A stretch of 64,000 nt of DNA from Panacagrimonas sp041603235 (GCA_041603235.1 JBFIES010000011.1:1-64000), one strand, 5' to 3'. Positions 26,248-35,451 are shown, numbered from the stretch's first letter. Notes: a model not told the origin generated them from the sequence alone. A program made the numbers and translations.

Positions 26248-27464
26248 GCAGCCAATCTGGAAAGCCGGCCAGGAAATGGCTGTTTGGCGTGGTCGCGGTC
26301 GTAGTGCTGTTTGCTGCGTTCATGGTAAGCAGACAACTCATTCTGACGTCGCCCAAGGCCGAGCGCCGGGCGCCGGAACGTCGTGCACGCTTGGTCGAAG
26401 TTATCGAGGTCACGCCCGGGCCGCAGCGTGCGTGGATCAGTGCCTATGGACAGGTCGAGGCTTCCCAACGAGTGTCTCTGTCGGCACAAGTCTCGGGTGT
26501 GGTGACGAACATCAGCGATGCTTTTGTGCCGGGCCAGCGTGTCGAGAAGGGCGCGCTGCTGGTGCAGCTGGACGATCGTGATTATCGCGTTGCACTCGAT
26601 AGCGCCGAATCCAGCCTGTCCTCGGCGCAGGCAAGCCTGGCGCAGGAACAGGGCAGTCAGGCGGTTGCGCGCGGAGATTTCGATCTCTTGGGTCTGGATG
26701 TAGATGAGGCTGAGAAGTCGCTGATGCTGCGCCAACCTCAGCTGCGAGCAGCGCAGGCGACCGTGGCAGCCGCGCGGGCCAGCGTTGCGAGGGCGAAGCT
26801 GGATCTGGAGCGTACTCGCATCCGCTCGCCTGTCGACGCCCTGATTCTGAGCAGGGAAGTGGGCGTGGGTGCGCAGGTAGCCGGGCCGGCGACCGTGCTC
26901 GGCGAGCTTGCAAAGGCCAGCCCCTACTGGGTCACGCTGCTGGTGCCCGTGGAAAGTCTGCAGTGGATCGATGTGCCGGACGCTGAAAGCGATGCCGGAG
27001 CCAAGGTCCGGATTCATGACGTCAGTCAGGCGCAATCGGTGACGTGGACCGGAGAGGTCATTCAGCTGCTGGATGCAGTGGAAGAGCAGGGCAGGCGAGC
27101 GCGACTGCTGGTTGAGGTCAATGACATCAGAAGTGAGCAGGGCAAGAGTCTGCTGATCGGCAGCTACGTTGAGGCACTCATTGAAGGGCGGGAGCTGCAG
27201 GACGTTTTCAAGCTTGATCCTGCCTGGCTGCAGGAAGAATCGGTCTGGGTAGTGCGGGACGAGCGATTGAAACTTGTGCCGCTCAATGTGCTCCATAGAA
27301 GTACCGATGCGGTGCTGGCTCGCGGCGCTCTCAATGCAGGCGAAAAGATCGTAAGCAGCCGCTTGTCGAGTGGCGTGGACGGAATGAAGGTGCGCCTGCC
27401 TGAGGCTTCTGTGCCGGCGGCCGCTGAAAAGGCAACTGAACGGCAACGGAGCAGTGAGCAGTGA
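26244..27464 (+). CDS. RND efflux periplasmic adaptor (membrane fusion protein)
   Basis: A 406-residue HlyD/AcrA-type adaptor with an N-terminal membrane anchor (about 12-30). It has the lipoyl/barrel-sandwich half RVSLSAQVSGVVTNISDAFVPGQRVEKGALLVQLDDRDY, a coiled-coil hairpin (about 110-190), the second lipoyl half IRSPVDALILSREVGVGAQV, and a beta-barrel domain. It connects the inner-membrane pump to the outer-membrane channel. Four-base overlaps on both sides indicate a single translationally coupled operon. Confidence 0.93.
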   Translation: MSSQSGKPARKWLFGVVAVVVLFAAFMVSRQLILTSPKAERRAPERRARLVEVIEVTPGPQRAWISAYGQVEASQRVSLSAQVSGVVTNISDAFVPGQRVEKGALLVQLDDRDYRVALDSAESSLSSAQASLAQEQGSQAVARGDFDLLGLDVDEAEKSLMLRQPQLRAAQATVAAARASVARAKLDLERTRIRSPVDALILSREVGVGAQVAGPATVLGELAKASPYWVTLLVPVESLQWIDVPDAESDAGAKVRIHDVSQAQSVTWTGEVIQLLDAVEEQGRRARLLVEVNDIRSEQGKSLLIGSYVEALIEGRELQDVFKLDPAWLQEESVWVVRDERLKLVPLNVLHRSTDAVLARGALNAGEKIVSSRLSSGVDGMKVRLPEASVPAAAEKATERQRSSEQ

Positions 27465-30400
27465 GTGAGCGCTCTGGTGGTGCCATCGCGTGGATGACGC
27501 GCAACCGGGTCAGCCCGAATCTGTTGATGATCGTGCTGGTCGTTGGCGGACTGATCGCCAGTCTGCAGATCAAGAAGGAAGTGTTTCCCGAGTTCACGCT
27601 GGATCGCATCACGATTTCGGTGGGTTACCCGGGTGGAAGCCCCGAGGATGTCGAACAGGGCATCGTGCTGGTTGCAGAAGAAGCGCTGCTGGGCATCGAT
27701 GGCATCGAGGAAGTGACCTCCACCGCCAGTGAGGGCAGTGGGCAGATCGTTGCGGAGCTGGATGAGGATGCCGATGCCAATGCCGTCTTTCAGGACGTGC
27801 AGCAGGCGATTTCCAGAATCAACACTTTTCCGGAGAACGCCGAAAACCCGAACGTTTCGCTCGACAAGCGCGCTCGTGGTGTCGTGACGCTGTTGCTGTT
27901 TGGGGACAGCAGTGAGCAGGTTCTGCGCGAGATAGCGGAGACGGTGCGCGACCAGATGCTGTCTTCATCTGGTATTACGCAAGTTGAGTTTGAGGGCGCG
28001 CGCGATTACCGAATTCATGTCGATGTTCCTGCAGCACGTCTGCAGGCGCACGACCTGAGCCTTGGAGAACTGGCCCAGCGCATCGGTGACGCTGCCATTG
28101 ATGTGGGTGGCGGCCGGCTGGATACCTCGGCAGGAGAAGTGCTGGTGCGGGTGTCCGAGCGTCGTGACTGGGCGCAGGAATTTGCACAGATTCCGGTTAT
28201 CAGTAGCGAGCAGGGCAGCGTCGTCCGCTTAGGTGAGATTGCGCGTGTGCGCGAAGGCTTTGACGAGACGATGAGCCAGTCCGCCACATTCAATGGTCTG
28301 CGCGCGATTGCGCTGCAGGTGTACCGAATTGGCGACCAGACTCCGATCGGGGTCTCCGAGGCAGCGCGTGCCGCTCTGGAAACCGTACGCGAAAGCCTGC
28401 CAGATGGCATTGACGCTGTTCTGCTCAATGATCGTTCCGAGATTTATCAGCAGCGTCTGGAGCTGTTGATGAAGAATGCTTTCATTGGCCTGCTGGTGGT
28501 GTTTGTACTGCTCGCGCTCTTTCTCGAGTTCAAGCTGGCCTTCTGGGTCACCATGGGCATCCCGATATCGTTTCTTGGTGCGATGCTGTTCCTGCCTAGT
28601 TTTGGTGCCAGCATCAATATGGTGTCGATGTTCGCGTTCATCATCAGTCTCGGCATCGTGGTTGATGATGCGGTGATCGCGGGTGAGAACATCTACGAAT
28701 ATCGTCAGCGCGGTCTGGGTTTTATCGAGGCGGCAGTAGAGGGCGCCAAGGACATCGCCATGCCGGTGACCTTCAGCGTGCTCACTAACATTGTGGCCTT
28801 CATGCCGCTGCTGTTTGTTCCCGGTTTCATTGGGAAGATCTGGGGGGTGATTCCGATTGTGGTGTGCTCGGTGTTTGCGCTGAGTCTGATCGAGGCCCTG
28901 TTCATTCTCCCGGCGCATCTTGCGCACTCCAAGCCACTGTCAAAGCAGTCGCGCATGCGTCAATGGCAGCAGAAATTTTCCTCCAATTTCTCAGCCTGGG
29001 TTGAACGCCGTTACCAGCCGATTGTGGTGCAGGCCGTGCGGCATCGTTATCTCACCATGGCGGTGGGCCTCAGTGCCTTGATGATCGTCATTGCCTACGC
29101 TGCAAGCGGACGCATGGGGCTGGAGCTGTTTCCAAGCGTGGAGTCGGATTTGTCCGAGGTCACGGCGTTGCTGCCCTTGGGCACACCGCCGGATCGCGTA
29201 GAAGCAGCAGCTGACACCCTGCGTAAATCTGCACAGGCCGTTGTTGATGCCAATGGTGGAGATCGTTTGTCAGAAGGCATCTTCATGCAGATTGAGGGCA
29301 ATCGCATTCGGGGCCAGATTTTTCTGACAGAGGCTGCGGTCCGGCCACTGAGTACCGCTGAGGTGACGCGTTTGTGGCGGGAGCAGACGCCGCCGATGGC
29401 GGATGCCCAGTCGCTTCGTTTTGCATCTGATTCCGGCGGCCCTGGCGCTGGCCCTACACTGACTATTGAGTTGAGTCATCGTGATGTCGCCGTGCTGGAC
29501 AAGGCGAGTTCAGCACTGGCCGCGGCGCTTGAAGATTTCCCCAATGTATCGGGCCTGGACGACGGCTTCCAGGCGGGCAAGATGCAGTTCGATGTCAGTG
29601 TCCTGGAAGCAGGTCGCAGTCTTGGGCTCAGCGCGCGCGATATCGCGAGTCAGATTCGCGCCGCCTTCTTCGGCGCCGAAGTGTTGCGTCAGCAACGGGG
29701 TCGCAATGAAGTACGCGTACTCGTGCGTCTGCCAGAGGGTGAACGAACCCAGATCGGGGACATAGACGAACTCTTGATTCGCACCGCGGCGGGAACCTAT
29801 GTCCCGCTCAAGACTGTTGCGCACATCGAGCCGGGTCATGCGTTTGACACCATCAGTCGAAGGGAAGGGCGGCGCACGGTCCAAGTCAGCGGTGATGTGA
29901 CACCCAGAAGCGAATCCAATCAGGTGCTGGCAACGGCGCAGGCCGAAATTCTTCCGCGCCTGCAGGAGGAGTTTCCCGGGCTGAGCTTCAGTCTGGAAGG
30001 ACGACAGGCAGATTTGCGGGACGCCGTTCGCGCCCTGATGCTGGGCTTCGCTGGCGTGCTCGGCATGATCTATCTGCTGCTGGCCATTCCGTTTCGAAGT
30101 TACATTCAGCCGGCGATTGTGATGGTGGCCATTCCCTTTGGCATGTTCGGCGCCATCATCGGCCACCTTTTGATGGGCTACTCGATGAGCATCATTTCCA
30201 TGATGGGGGTCGTAGCGCTCTCTGGCGTGGTCGTGAATGACTCATTGGTGATGGTGCATTACGCCAATCAGCGGCGCGCTTTGGGAGACTCTGCCTACGA
30301 CGCGATTGTGCGATCGGGTACGCGGCGATTTCGTCCCATTTTGTTGACCACACTTTCGACTTTCGGCGGTCTGGCGCCCATGATTTTTGAAACATCGCGT

Positions 30401-30577
30401 CAGGCGAGATTCATGATTCCGATGGCCATCTCGCTCGGCTACGGCATCCTGTTTGCAACGGCCATTACCTTGATTCTGGTTCCTTGTCTTTATCTGATGA
30501 TTGAAGACATCAAGGGTTTGTTCGGCAGCGACGACAGTCCGGAGCCGGTCGACGTCGCTGAATCAACGGGCACTTGA
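27461..30577 (+). CDS. RND efflux transporter, inner-membrane permease
   Basis: A 1038-residue AcrB-superfamily pump with twelve predicted membrane segments in the 1+6+5 arrangement and two large periplasmic loops. The proton-relay region in TM4 reads FIISLGIVVDDAVIAGENIYEY, with the paired Asp residues. The conserved start is AWMTRNRVSPNLLMIVLVVGG and the second half includes the VALSGVVVNDSLVMV segment. It is an HAE-type pump by appearance; substrate not predictable. It is the last gene of the efflux operon. Confidence 0.95.
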   Translation: MSERSGGAIAWMTRNRVSPNLLMIVLVVGGLIASLQIKKEVFPEFTLDRITISVGYPGGSPEDVEQGIVLVAEEALLGIDGIEEVTSTASEGSGQIVAELDEDADANAVFQDVQQAISRINTFPENAENPNVSLDKRARGVVTLLLFGDSSEQVLREIAETVRDQMLSSSGITQVEFEGARDYRIHVDVPAARLQAHDLSLGELAQRIGDAAIDVGGGRLDTSAGEVLVRVSERRDWAQEFAQIPVISSEQGSVVRLGEIARVREGFDETMSQSATFNGLRAIALQVYRIGDQTPIGVSEAARAALETVRESLPDGIDAVLLNDRSEIYQQRLELLMKNAFIGLLVVFVLLALFLEFKLAFWVTMGIPISFLGAMLFLPSFGASINMVSMFAFIISLGIVVDDAVIAGENIYEYRQRGLGFIEAAVEGAKDIAMPVTFSVLTNIVAFMPLLFVPGFIGKIWGVIPIVVCSVFALSLIEALFILPAHLAHSKPLSKQSRMRQWQQKFSSNFSAWVERRYQPIVVQAVRHRYLTMAVGLSALMIVIAYAASGRMGLELFPSVESDLSEVTALLPLGTPPDRVEAAADTLRKSAQAVVDANGGDRLSEGIFMQIEGNRIRGQIFLTEAAVRPLSTAEVTRLWREQTPPMADAQSLRFASDSGGPGAGPTLTIELSHRDVAVLDKASSALAAALEDFPNVSGLDDGFQAGKMQFDVSVLEAGRSLGLSARDIASQIRAAFFGAEVLRQQRGRNEVRVLVRLPEGERTQIGDIDELLIRTAAGTYVPLKTVAHIEPGHAFDTISRREGRRTVQVSGDVTPRSESNQVLATAQAEILPRLQEEFPGLSFSLEGRQADLRDAVRALMLGFAGVLGMIYLLLAIPFRSYIQPAIVMVAIPFGMFGAIIGHLLMGYSMSIISMMGVVALSGVVVNDSLVMVHYANQRRALGDSAYDAIVRSGTRRFRPILLTTLSTFGGLAPMIFETSRQARFMIPMAISLGYGILFATAITLILVPCLYLMIEDIKGLFGSDDSPEPVDVAESTGT

Positions 30578-30913
30578 AAGCGCATGATGCGGGCAGAGGC
30601 TTCACAGCATTGGAGCTATGAACGGGGGCGATCAACACTAATGGCTTGTTACTGACGGCCCCGGGCAAACTCTGACAACGGTCTGGGGGAAATTCTGTTC
30701 ACTCTTTAGCGCTGTCGTTCATTCAGCTTGCTGAATGTCTGGCGCAGAGACCCATTAAACACGTGGAAAAACAAGGGCACCAATCGAAAACCCCAATCAG
30801 AATGTGACATAGGTGTCAGGTAACAACAAGATCGGCACGAACGTAGCTTCAAGGGCTTGGCACGAGCCGCTAGGATCAGGATCATGCAACTACAATCAGG
30901 CGGAGAAACAGAA
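30578..30913. other. Intergenic region after the RND operon, no gene seen
   Basis: The 336 bases between the RND pump gene and the small hypothetical gene hold no supported ORF. A small inverted repeat (CAGCTTGCTG-like) near 30725 is too short to interpret. I see no T-rich terminator and no clear promoter. Confidence 0.4.
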
Positions 30914-31201
30914 ATGAGCGCCAGCGTGCTGCCGTTACCGCCGCGGGTGGACAAGTTGCTGGCGCAGTTTTCTACGCGACCGGCAACTGCACACGCCACG
31001 TCTAAATCCTGGACAAGTCTGCGCATCTGGCAGATCTCGTCAGGAAAATATGTCTGCGTGAAGAATCGCGGTCCTGATCCTTCCCGTGTCCGCAGCCAGA
31101 CAGTGGATTCTTTGCAAAGTGCCCGCCAGTTCTTTGGTGATGGCTGGGTGGTGCGCGAATTATTCGCCGAGGTTGATCCCGCCCGCTACCCCCGCTGGTG
31201 A
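30914..31201 (+). CDS. Small hypothetical protein
   Basis: A 95-residue product not recognised as a known family. It is a soluble, Arg/Ser-rich protein with a central segment WTSLRIWQISSGKYVCVKNR and a C-terminal WVVRELFAEVDPARYPRW; the composition looks protein-like rather than random. The ATG at 30914 has GGCGGAG upstream. The frame is open to 30857 with other ATGs. It stands alone between the efflux operon and the HxlR regulator. Moderately likely to be real. Confidence 0.5.
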   Translation: MSASVLPLPPRVDKLLAQFSTRPATAHATSKSWTSLRIWQISSGKYVCVKNRGPDPSRVRSQTVDSLQSARQFFGDGWVVRELFAEVDPARYPRW

Positions 31202-31416
31202 GGTCGTTCCGGTAGCTCGAGCATCAGGTCGCCGGCGGTGCTTATCGCATGGCACTTGCAGATCGAGAAGCTTTTTCAGGGGTAGTGAAGGCTTTGTCCT
31301 GGCGCCAACTGGATTGAACGAATAGCTTTGAGTCCAAGGCCGGGCGTTCATTGATGCTTGGCATTCGAAAACAGGCCACATGCAATTTGTGGCATTGAGA
31401 CCATGTGTGAGCGGGC

Positions 31417-31947
31417 TTACTTCGCTCTTGCGATGAACGCCACCGGATAACCCAGGTTTTCTGCATCCTGTGGGTGTTCGCATTGGTCAACAATATTGGC
31501 TACCTGTGGTCCCATCGTCATCGCGGTATTTCCAGCGTGCAATTCGCCGCCGCATTCACTGCAGCACATCGTGGGCTGGGTTGCCTGAGCGCAATCCTTG
31601 TGGTGATAACTCAAGGGCAGGGGCTTGTCATCGAACAACCACTTGTTGCTCCAATTGGCTAGCGCAAGGATGACGGGTTGAAGATCTCGCCCTTTGCTTG
31701 TCAATTGATATGCCAAGCGCGTGCTGCCAGGGCGGGCGGGCACACGTTTCAGAATATCCATCTCGACCAGCGAGCGCAGGCGCTGCGCCAGGACATGGCG
31801 TGTGAGTCCCAGCTGGCGTTGAAAATCATCGAACTGGCGCGCGCCCAACAGGGCATTGCGCAGAATCAGCAAAGTCCAGGTATCACCGACCTGGCCGGTC
31901 GCCTTGGCCACTGGGCATGGTTTATCCGCGTGATCTGAAACTTTCAT
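31417..31947 (-). CDS. HxlR-family transcriptional regulator
   Basis: About 176 residues. The N-terminal winged helix has the HxlR signature CPVAKATGQVGDTWTLLILRNALLGARQFDDFQRQLG, with the family's N-terminal Cys, and the recognition region TRHVLAQRLRSLVEMDILKR. The C-terminal tail carries CCSECGGELH, which could bind metal or react to redox; that is inference. The start is the ATG at 31947; the frame is open to 31974. It is divergent from the molybdopterin oxidoreductase gene, with perfect dyads around the promoter between them, so it is the probable regulator of that gene and of itself. Confidence 0.88.
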   Translation of the reverse strand: MKVSDHADKPCPVAKATGQVGDTWTLLILRNALLGARQFDDFQRQLGLTRHVLAQRLRSLVEMDILKRVPARPGSTRLAYQLTSKGRDLQPVILALANWSNKWLFDDKPLPLSYHHKDCAQATQPTMCCSECGGELHAGNTAMTMGPQVANIVDQCEHPQDAENLGYPVAFIARAK

Positions 31948-31969
31948 CACTCTCTCCGAGAGGCGGCAA

Positions 31970-32024
31970 GTCAAATTAGTTTGACAAGATTTTCATTCAA
32001 GTCATTATAGTTCCAAAATGGAAC
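31970..32024 (+). promoter_or_regulatory. Divergent promoter with two operator-like dyads
   Basis: A TTGACA at 31981-31986 and a TTATAG at 32005-32010 (spacer 18) form a good sigma-70 promoter toward the oxidoreductase gene. A perfect inverted repeat GTCAAA-N4-TTTGAC (31970-31985) overlaps the -35, and a second, GTTCCA-N3-TGGAAC (32010-32024), abuts the -10. Binding of either site by the HxlR protein would block transcription. Which dyad is used is not known. Confidence 0.6.
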
Positions 32025-32130
32025 GAAATGAGCTGAGTGGGTTCGTTGTGCTGCCTCCGTCCGAGTTGTCCCAATTGGGCCTATCGGCAGATCAAGCGTC
32101 CCGCAATGCATGAGCAAGGAGTGAAACAAG

Positions 32131-34380
32131 GTGCCAGGATCCCCATCAATCAGCCCATCAGCAGCGGGTAGCCGCAGCATCCCGCGCACCAATTTGCGCC
32201 CCGGGGTCACGACACACAAAACCCTGTGCGCCAGCTGTGACATCGCCTGCAGCGTTGTGACTGAAGTGAAGAAGGGGCGAGTTACCCGTGTGCGCTCTTC
32301 AGATAACCCGTTGTTCAAGGACAACATCTGTATCAAGGGCATCGTGGCCCCGAAAAATTTTGCCAACCCGAAGCGTGTGCTGTATCCGCAGAAGCGCGTC
32401 GGCGAACGTGGCTCTGGCAAATGGGAACGCGTCAGCTGGGAAGAAGCGCTGTCCGACATTGGCCAGCGTCTGCAGAAAATCATTGATGAGTACGGGCCAG
32501 AGGCGTGGGCCGTTGCAACCAGCCAATGGAACACGGCTACCGATCATGGGCTGGGCCGCCGATTGATGAATCATGTGGGCTCGCCCAATTGGATCAGCGG
32601 CGTGGCGCTCTGCGCGGGCAACACGGCGGCGGTTAATCGATTGACCTATGGCTGGTATCCGTGGCCAGACTTCGACAACACCAATTGTGTGGTGCTGTTT
32701 GGACACAACCCGCACCGAAACAGCTGGGTGCCGATCTACAATCAGATTCAGCGACTGAAGGCTCGCGGAGGAACGCTCATCGTATTGGACCCGCGCCGTA
32801 GCGAATGCGCGGAACTGGCGGACCTTTGGCTGCCACTGAAGGTGGGCAGCGACGCAGCCATGATGTTTGGCTGGCTCAAAGTCATTTTTGACGAAGAGCT
32901 TTACGACAAGGACTTCGTCGCCAAATGGACGATCGGCTTTGATGAGCTTCGTCGGCGGGTAGATGAATTCCCTCTCAGTCGCGTTGCCGAGCTCACCGGT
33001 TGCACTCCCGAGCAAATTGCCAAAGCGGCTCGCATGTATGCCCAGATGGGGCCTTCGGTCATCCCCTGGACGCCGATTACGGACATGCAACGCAACAGCA
33101 CCTCCGCCATTCGTCTGCAAACCATTCTGCGTTCGGTCTGCGGTTACGTTGACGTGCCCGGTGGCGAAGCCCTGATGGGGTTCAACCCCGACATCATTCC
33201 CGAGTCCGATATCGAGATGCACGAAGTGCTTCCCGAAGAGCAGAAAGCAAAGCAGCTGGGCTCCAAGGATCACCCGGTATTCACCTATCGGGGGCAGGCC
33301 GCACTCAGAGAGCCTCTCAAACGAGTGTGGGGCCGCGAGTATGCCAACCAGATCACTGGCTGCTACATGGCGAATCCATCGGCCGTTTTTCGGGCGATGG
33401 CAGGCGAGGGTGAATATCCTGTGAAAGCCCTGTTCTCACTGGGCAACAACACTGCAATGGGTTTTGCGAACATGCCGCAAATCCTGAAGGGCATGATGAA
33501 TCAGGACCTGATCGTGGTTCATGAGCACGTGATGACCCCCACGGCTCAGCTCGCAGACTATGTTCTCCCGGGTGATTCTTGGCTGGAGCGGCCATGGTTG
33601 TGGGATGGCTTCGGATGGCTCTCGATCTATCGGCCTTCGGAGAAGTCCATGGAGCCGCCGGGCGAGTGCAAGAGCACCTTTGAATTCTGGCGGCTTATGG
33701 CTGCTCAGCTTGGCAAGCCCGAAGTCGTGCCCTGGTCCAGCATCGAAGAATTCTACGATTGGCGACTGGAGAAACTCGGGGTCAGCTTCGACACGTTTTC
33801 CAAGGTGTATGAAGTTCATGCTGAGACACCGAAGTTTCGAAAGTATGAGCAGACCGGATTCGCAACGCCGAGTGGCAAGGTGGAATTGAAATCGTCGATT
33901 CTCGAAGACCTGGGTTTTGATCCGCTGCCTTATTGGCGAGATGCTCCGGCCGCCGAGGCAGAGTATCCGCTGACCTTGTTTACTGGCGTTCGCGAGGGTG
34001 AATACTTCCAAACCGGCGGGCGTCATGTGCCGGAAATGCGGGCACGCAAACCGGAGCCAGTGATGTTCGTCAGCCCTGGTACCGCAGCCGAATCGGGCAT
34101 TGAAGAGGGAGACTGGGTGCAGATCACGACCATGACCGGCCAGATTCGAATCATGGTGGGTATCCGCGACGCCATGCCCGATGGCCTGATCCGTGTGCCG
34201 CACGGTTGGTGGAAGCCCGAGATGGAGCAAGGCCTCGGCAAACTTTCAGGGGCCATGCTTTACGCTGACGCGCTGCTGTGCCCGGACCATGACGATTACC
34301 TGGATACTGAGCAAGGCATTCCGCATCTCAAGGGCGTGCCCTGTCGCATCCGGAAAATTGCTGGGGAGGAAGCAGCATGA
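32131..34380 (+). CDS. Molybdopterin-dependent oxidoreductase (DMSO reductase superfamily)
   Basis: A 749-residue Mo/W-bis-MGD enzyme. An N-terminal [4Fe-4S] site is formed by Cys33, Cys36, Cys40 and Cys67 (CASCDIAC and NICIKG). Cys161 in ALCAGNT is a candidate metal ligand, and the C-terminal MGD-binding domain includes FVSPGTAAESGIEEGDWVQITT. There is no Tat motif, so the enzyme should be cytoplasmic, and no ferredoxin-type or membrane subunit is encoded nearby. The start is a GTG at 32131 with AAGGAG upstream. Its substrate cannot be told from sequence. It overlaps the small downstream gene by ATGA. Confidence 0.92.
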   Translation: MPGSPSISPSAAGSRSIPRTNLRPGVTTHKTLCASCDIACSVVTEVKKGRVTRVRSSDNPLFKDNICIKGIVAPKNFANPKRVLYPQKRVGERGSGKWERVSWEEALSDIGQRLQKIIDEYGPEAWAVATSQWNTATDHGLGRRLMNHVGSPNWISGVALCAGNTAAVNRLTYGWYPWPDFDNTNCVVLFGHNPHRNSWVPIYNQIQRLKARGGTLIVLDPRRSECAELADLWLPLKVGSDAAMMFGWLKVIFDEELYDKDFVAKWTIGFDELRRRVDEFPLSRVAELTGCTPEQIAKAARMYAQMGPSVIPWTPITDMQRNSTSAIRLQTILRSVCGYVDVPGGEALMGFNPDIIPESDIEMHEVLPEEQKAKQLGSKDHPVFTYRGQAALREPLKRVWGREYANQITGCYMANPSAVFRAMAGEGEYPVKALFSLGNNTAMGFANMPQILKGMMNQDLIVVHEHVMTPTAQLADYVLPGDSWLERPWLWDGFGWLSIYRPSEKSMEPPGECKSTFEFWRLMAAQLGKPEVVPWSSIEEFYDWRLEKLGVSFDTFSKVYEVHAETPKFRKYEQTGFATPSGKVELKSSILEDLGFDPLPYWRDAPAAEAEYPLTLFTGVREGEYFQTGGRHVPEMRARKPEPVMFVSPGTAAESGIEEGDWVQITTMTGQIRIMVGIRDAMPDGLIRVPHGWWKPEMEQGLGKLSGAMLYADALLCPDHDDYLDTEQGIPHLKGVPCRIRKIAGEEAA

Positions 34381-34595
34381 AGCCGTACTGGGTTCGAGTT
34401 GCCATGGCGAAAGGCGCAGTCGTCCTTGCCAAGCGTGCTTCGCGTAATCAAAGCTGGTCCGACCGTTTGATTCGCAGGCTGCTGGACCGAGTGCTCAAGT
34501 TCAATTTCGATCTCGATGAGATGGTCCTGCTTGATCAGGGCTATGACCCGGATGAGCTTGAGCGCTACCAGCGCGGCGAGATTCCCGACAGCTGA
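34377..34595 (+). CDS. Small protein coupled to the molybdopterin oxidoreductase
   Basis: A 72-residue protein not recognised as a known family. It has a basic N-terminal half (KRASRNQSWSDRLIRRLLDRVLK) and an acidic C-terminal half (FDLDEMVLLDQGYDPDELERY). It has no Cys, so it is not a ferredoxin. Start and stop overlap by ATGA with the oxidoreductase, so it is translated with it. A remnant of the last eight or so codons recurs at 39092-39117 in the second copy of a long direct repeat. A dedicated accessory factor or docking peptide is possible; this is inference. Confidence 0.7.
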   Translation: MKPYWVRVAMAKGAVVLAKRASRNQSWSDRLIRRLLDRVLKFNFDLDEMVLLDQGYDPDELERYQRGEIPDS

Positions 34596-34857
34596 GCAGA
34601 CCTGATCCTGATGCAAATGCGGGAGCGGGATATATCGCTGGTCGCAAGAGATTTTGGTGCGCGTCCCGGGTGGGGCGCGTTCATTGTCCTGGATGCGGAA
34701 GCGGAATACGCCTGATCGCTTTGGCATCGGCGCGCGTTCCATCGTCGATGTGTGCGACGTGGGCATTGCCGGGCAGCATCCGGACATTTCAAATTTTGGA
34801 ATCGTTCTCAGAAACCCGGCAAGCCGGCGTGCGACAGGCGAGGCAAGATCAGCCCAC

Positions 34858-34885
34858 AAAAAAACCTCGCATTTAGCGAGGTTTT
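34858..34885. terminator. Bidirectional intrinsic terminator (copy 1)
   Basis: A seven-A run, CCTCGC-ATTTA-GCGAGG hairpin and TTTT. On the plus strand it would end the oxidoreductase operon. The same hairpin in copy 2 (39381-39404) lies where the tRNA-Ala-tRNA-Glu transcript should end, so the element originally served convergent transcripts. Confidence 0.8.
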
Positions 34886-34918
34886 CAGCATCTCATCGGC
34901 CTGGGCCGGAATGTTATA

Positions 34919-34934
34919 TGGCGTCCCACGGGGA
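34919..34934 (-). other. tRNA-Glu 3'-end remnant, attachment-site-like
   Basis: Sixteen bases (TGGCGTCCCACGGGGA) match the 3' end plus CCA of the intact tRNA-Glu at 39442-39458 with one base missing. This is the typical footprint of an integrative element that used a tRNA gene 3' end. The homology stops immediately afterwards. Confidence 0.75.
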
Positions 34935-35268
34935 AACTAATAGTGAGGATAAGTTACGGAAAAACTTACTGTATCGTATCGATGAATGGATCGTGTGCCC
35001 CCAAAAATGCCCCCAATGATCTCGGATCATCTAGTTGTTGGCGATTCTGAGTCCTCTTTCGGGAATCTCTACATTAAGATTTGCTGCAAGACATTTTTCT
35101 TGTGCGGTGTCGCGCCGAAGGTCTACGATGCCCCTGTCGACCTCCTCTGAGCGAGTCCCGGAGGTAGTATCTCAGCGGCGCCGATCCTCGCGCTGGGGGT
35201 GTCGATCATTCGATAGTAGCGGCACTGCGCTACCTAAGAACGGGCAGCAGGATTGCCTGGGCGTTGGG
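34935..35268. other. Left end of islet, no gene seen
   Basis: About 330 bases following the tRNA remnant. No supported gene. A direct pair of C-rich tracts (GCCCCCAAAAATGCCCCC, around 34998) is reminiscent of element ends, but I cannot assign a function. Confidence 0.4.
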
Positions 35269-35451
35269 CTAGTCAATGTCACCGTGGGTCGGTGGCCTGC
35301 TGTTCAGCTTCTCATGCGAAGCGTTCGGACCTTCTTTTTTCACTTGCTGGCGCCGGCTTCGCTTCCACTCTTCCGGTATCTCCGGATTGGCCCTGATCCT
35401 CACCAGTTCCATCGCCATCGCCCTGATCTTGAGCCTCTTCTCGCTTGGCAT
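35269..35451 (-). CDS. Small charged protein of the MPSEKR family, copy A
   Basis: A 60-residue highly basic protein of unknown function, beginning MPSEKRLKIRAMAMELVRIR. A strong AGGAGG lies seven bases before the ATG. The first 32 codons correspond to copy B (37579-37734), and differences in the divergent part are mostly synonymous in this frame, which argues for real coding. Each copy follows a C-terminal end of a phage-type polyvalent protein. An immunity or accessory role is conceivable, but nothing in the sequence proves it. The tails of the two copies differ completely. Confidence 0.6.
   Translation of the reverse strand: MPSEKRLKIRAMAMELVRIRANPEIPEEWKRSRRQQVKKEGPNASHEKLNSRPPTHGDID

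Larger units (their letters stand above)
34569..34934 (+). repeat. Long direct repeat, copy 1 (left boundary of islet)
   Basis: This 366-base segment matches 39092-39458 with about 30 mismatches by eye (roughly 92% identical). It spans the 3' end of the small coupled gene, the intergenic region with a bidirectional terminator, and the last 16 bases of a tRNA-Glu 3' end. The two copies bracket the accessory islet at 34.9-39.1 kb. The divergence implies that the copies are not a recent tandem duplication. Confidence 0.9.

Noticed and set aside
26094..27446. 450-codon open frame on the minus strand
   Set aside because: Antisense to the RND adaptor gene, which has complete family motifs. The minus frame has none.
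30860..30885. Sigma-54-like element (TTGGCACG...)
   Set aside because: The -24-like part is good, but the GC of the -12 is two bases too close.
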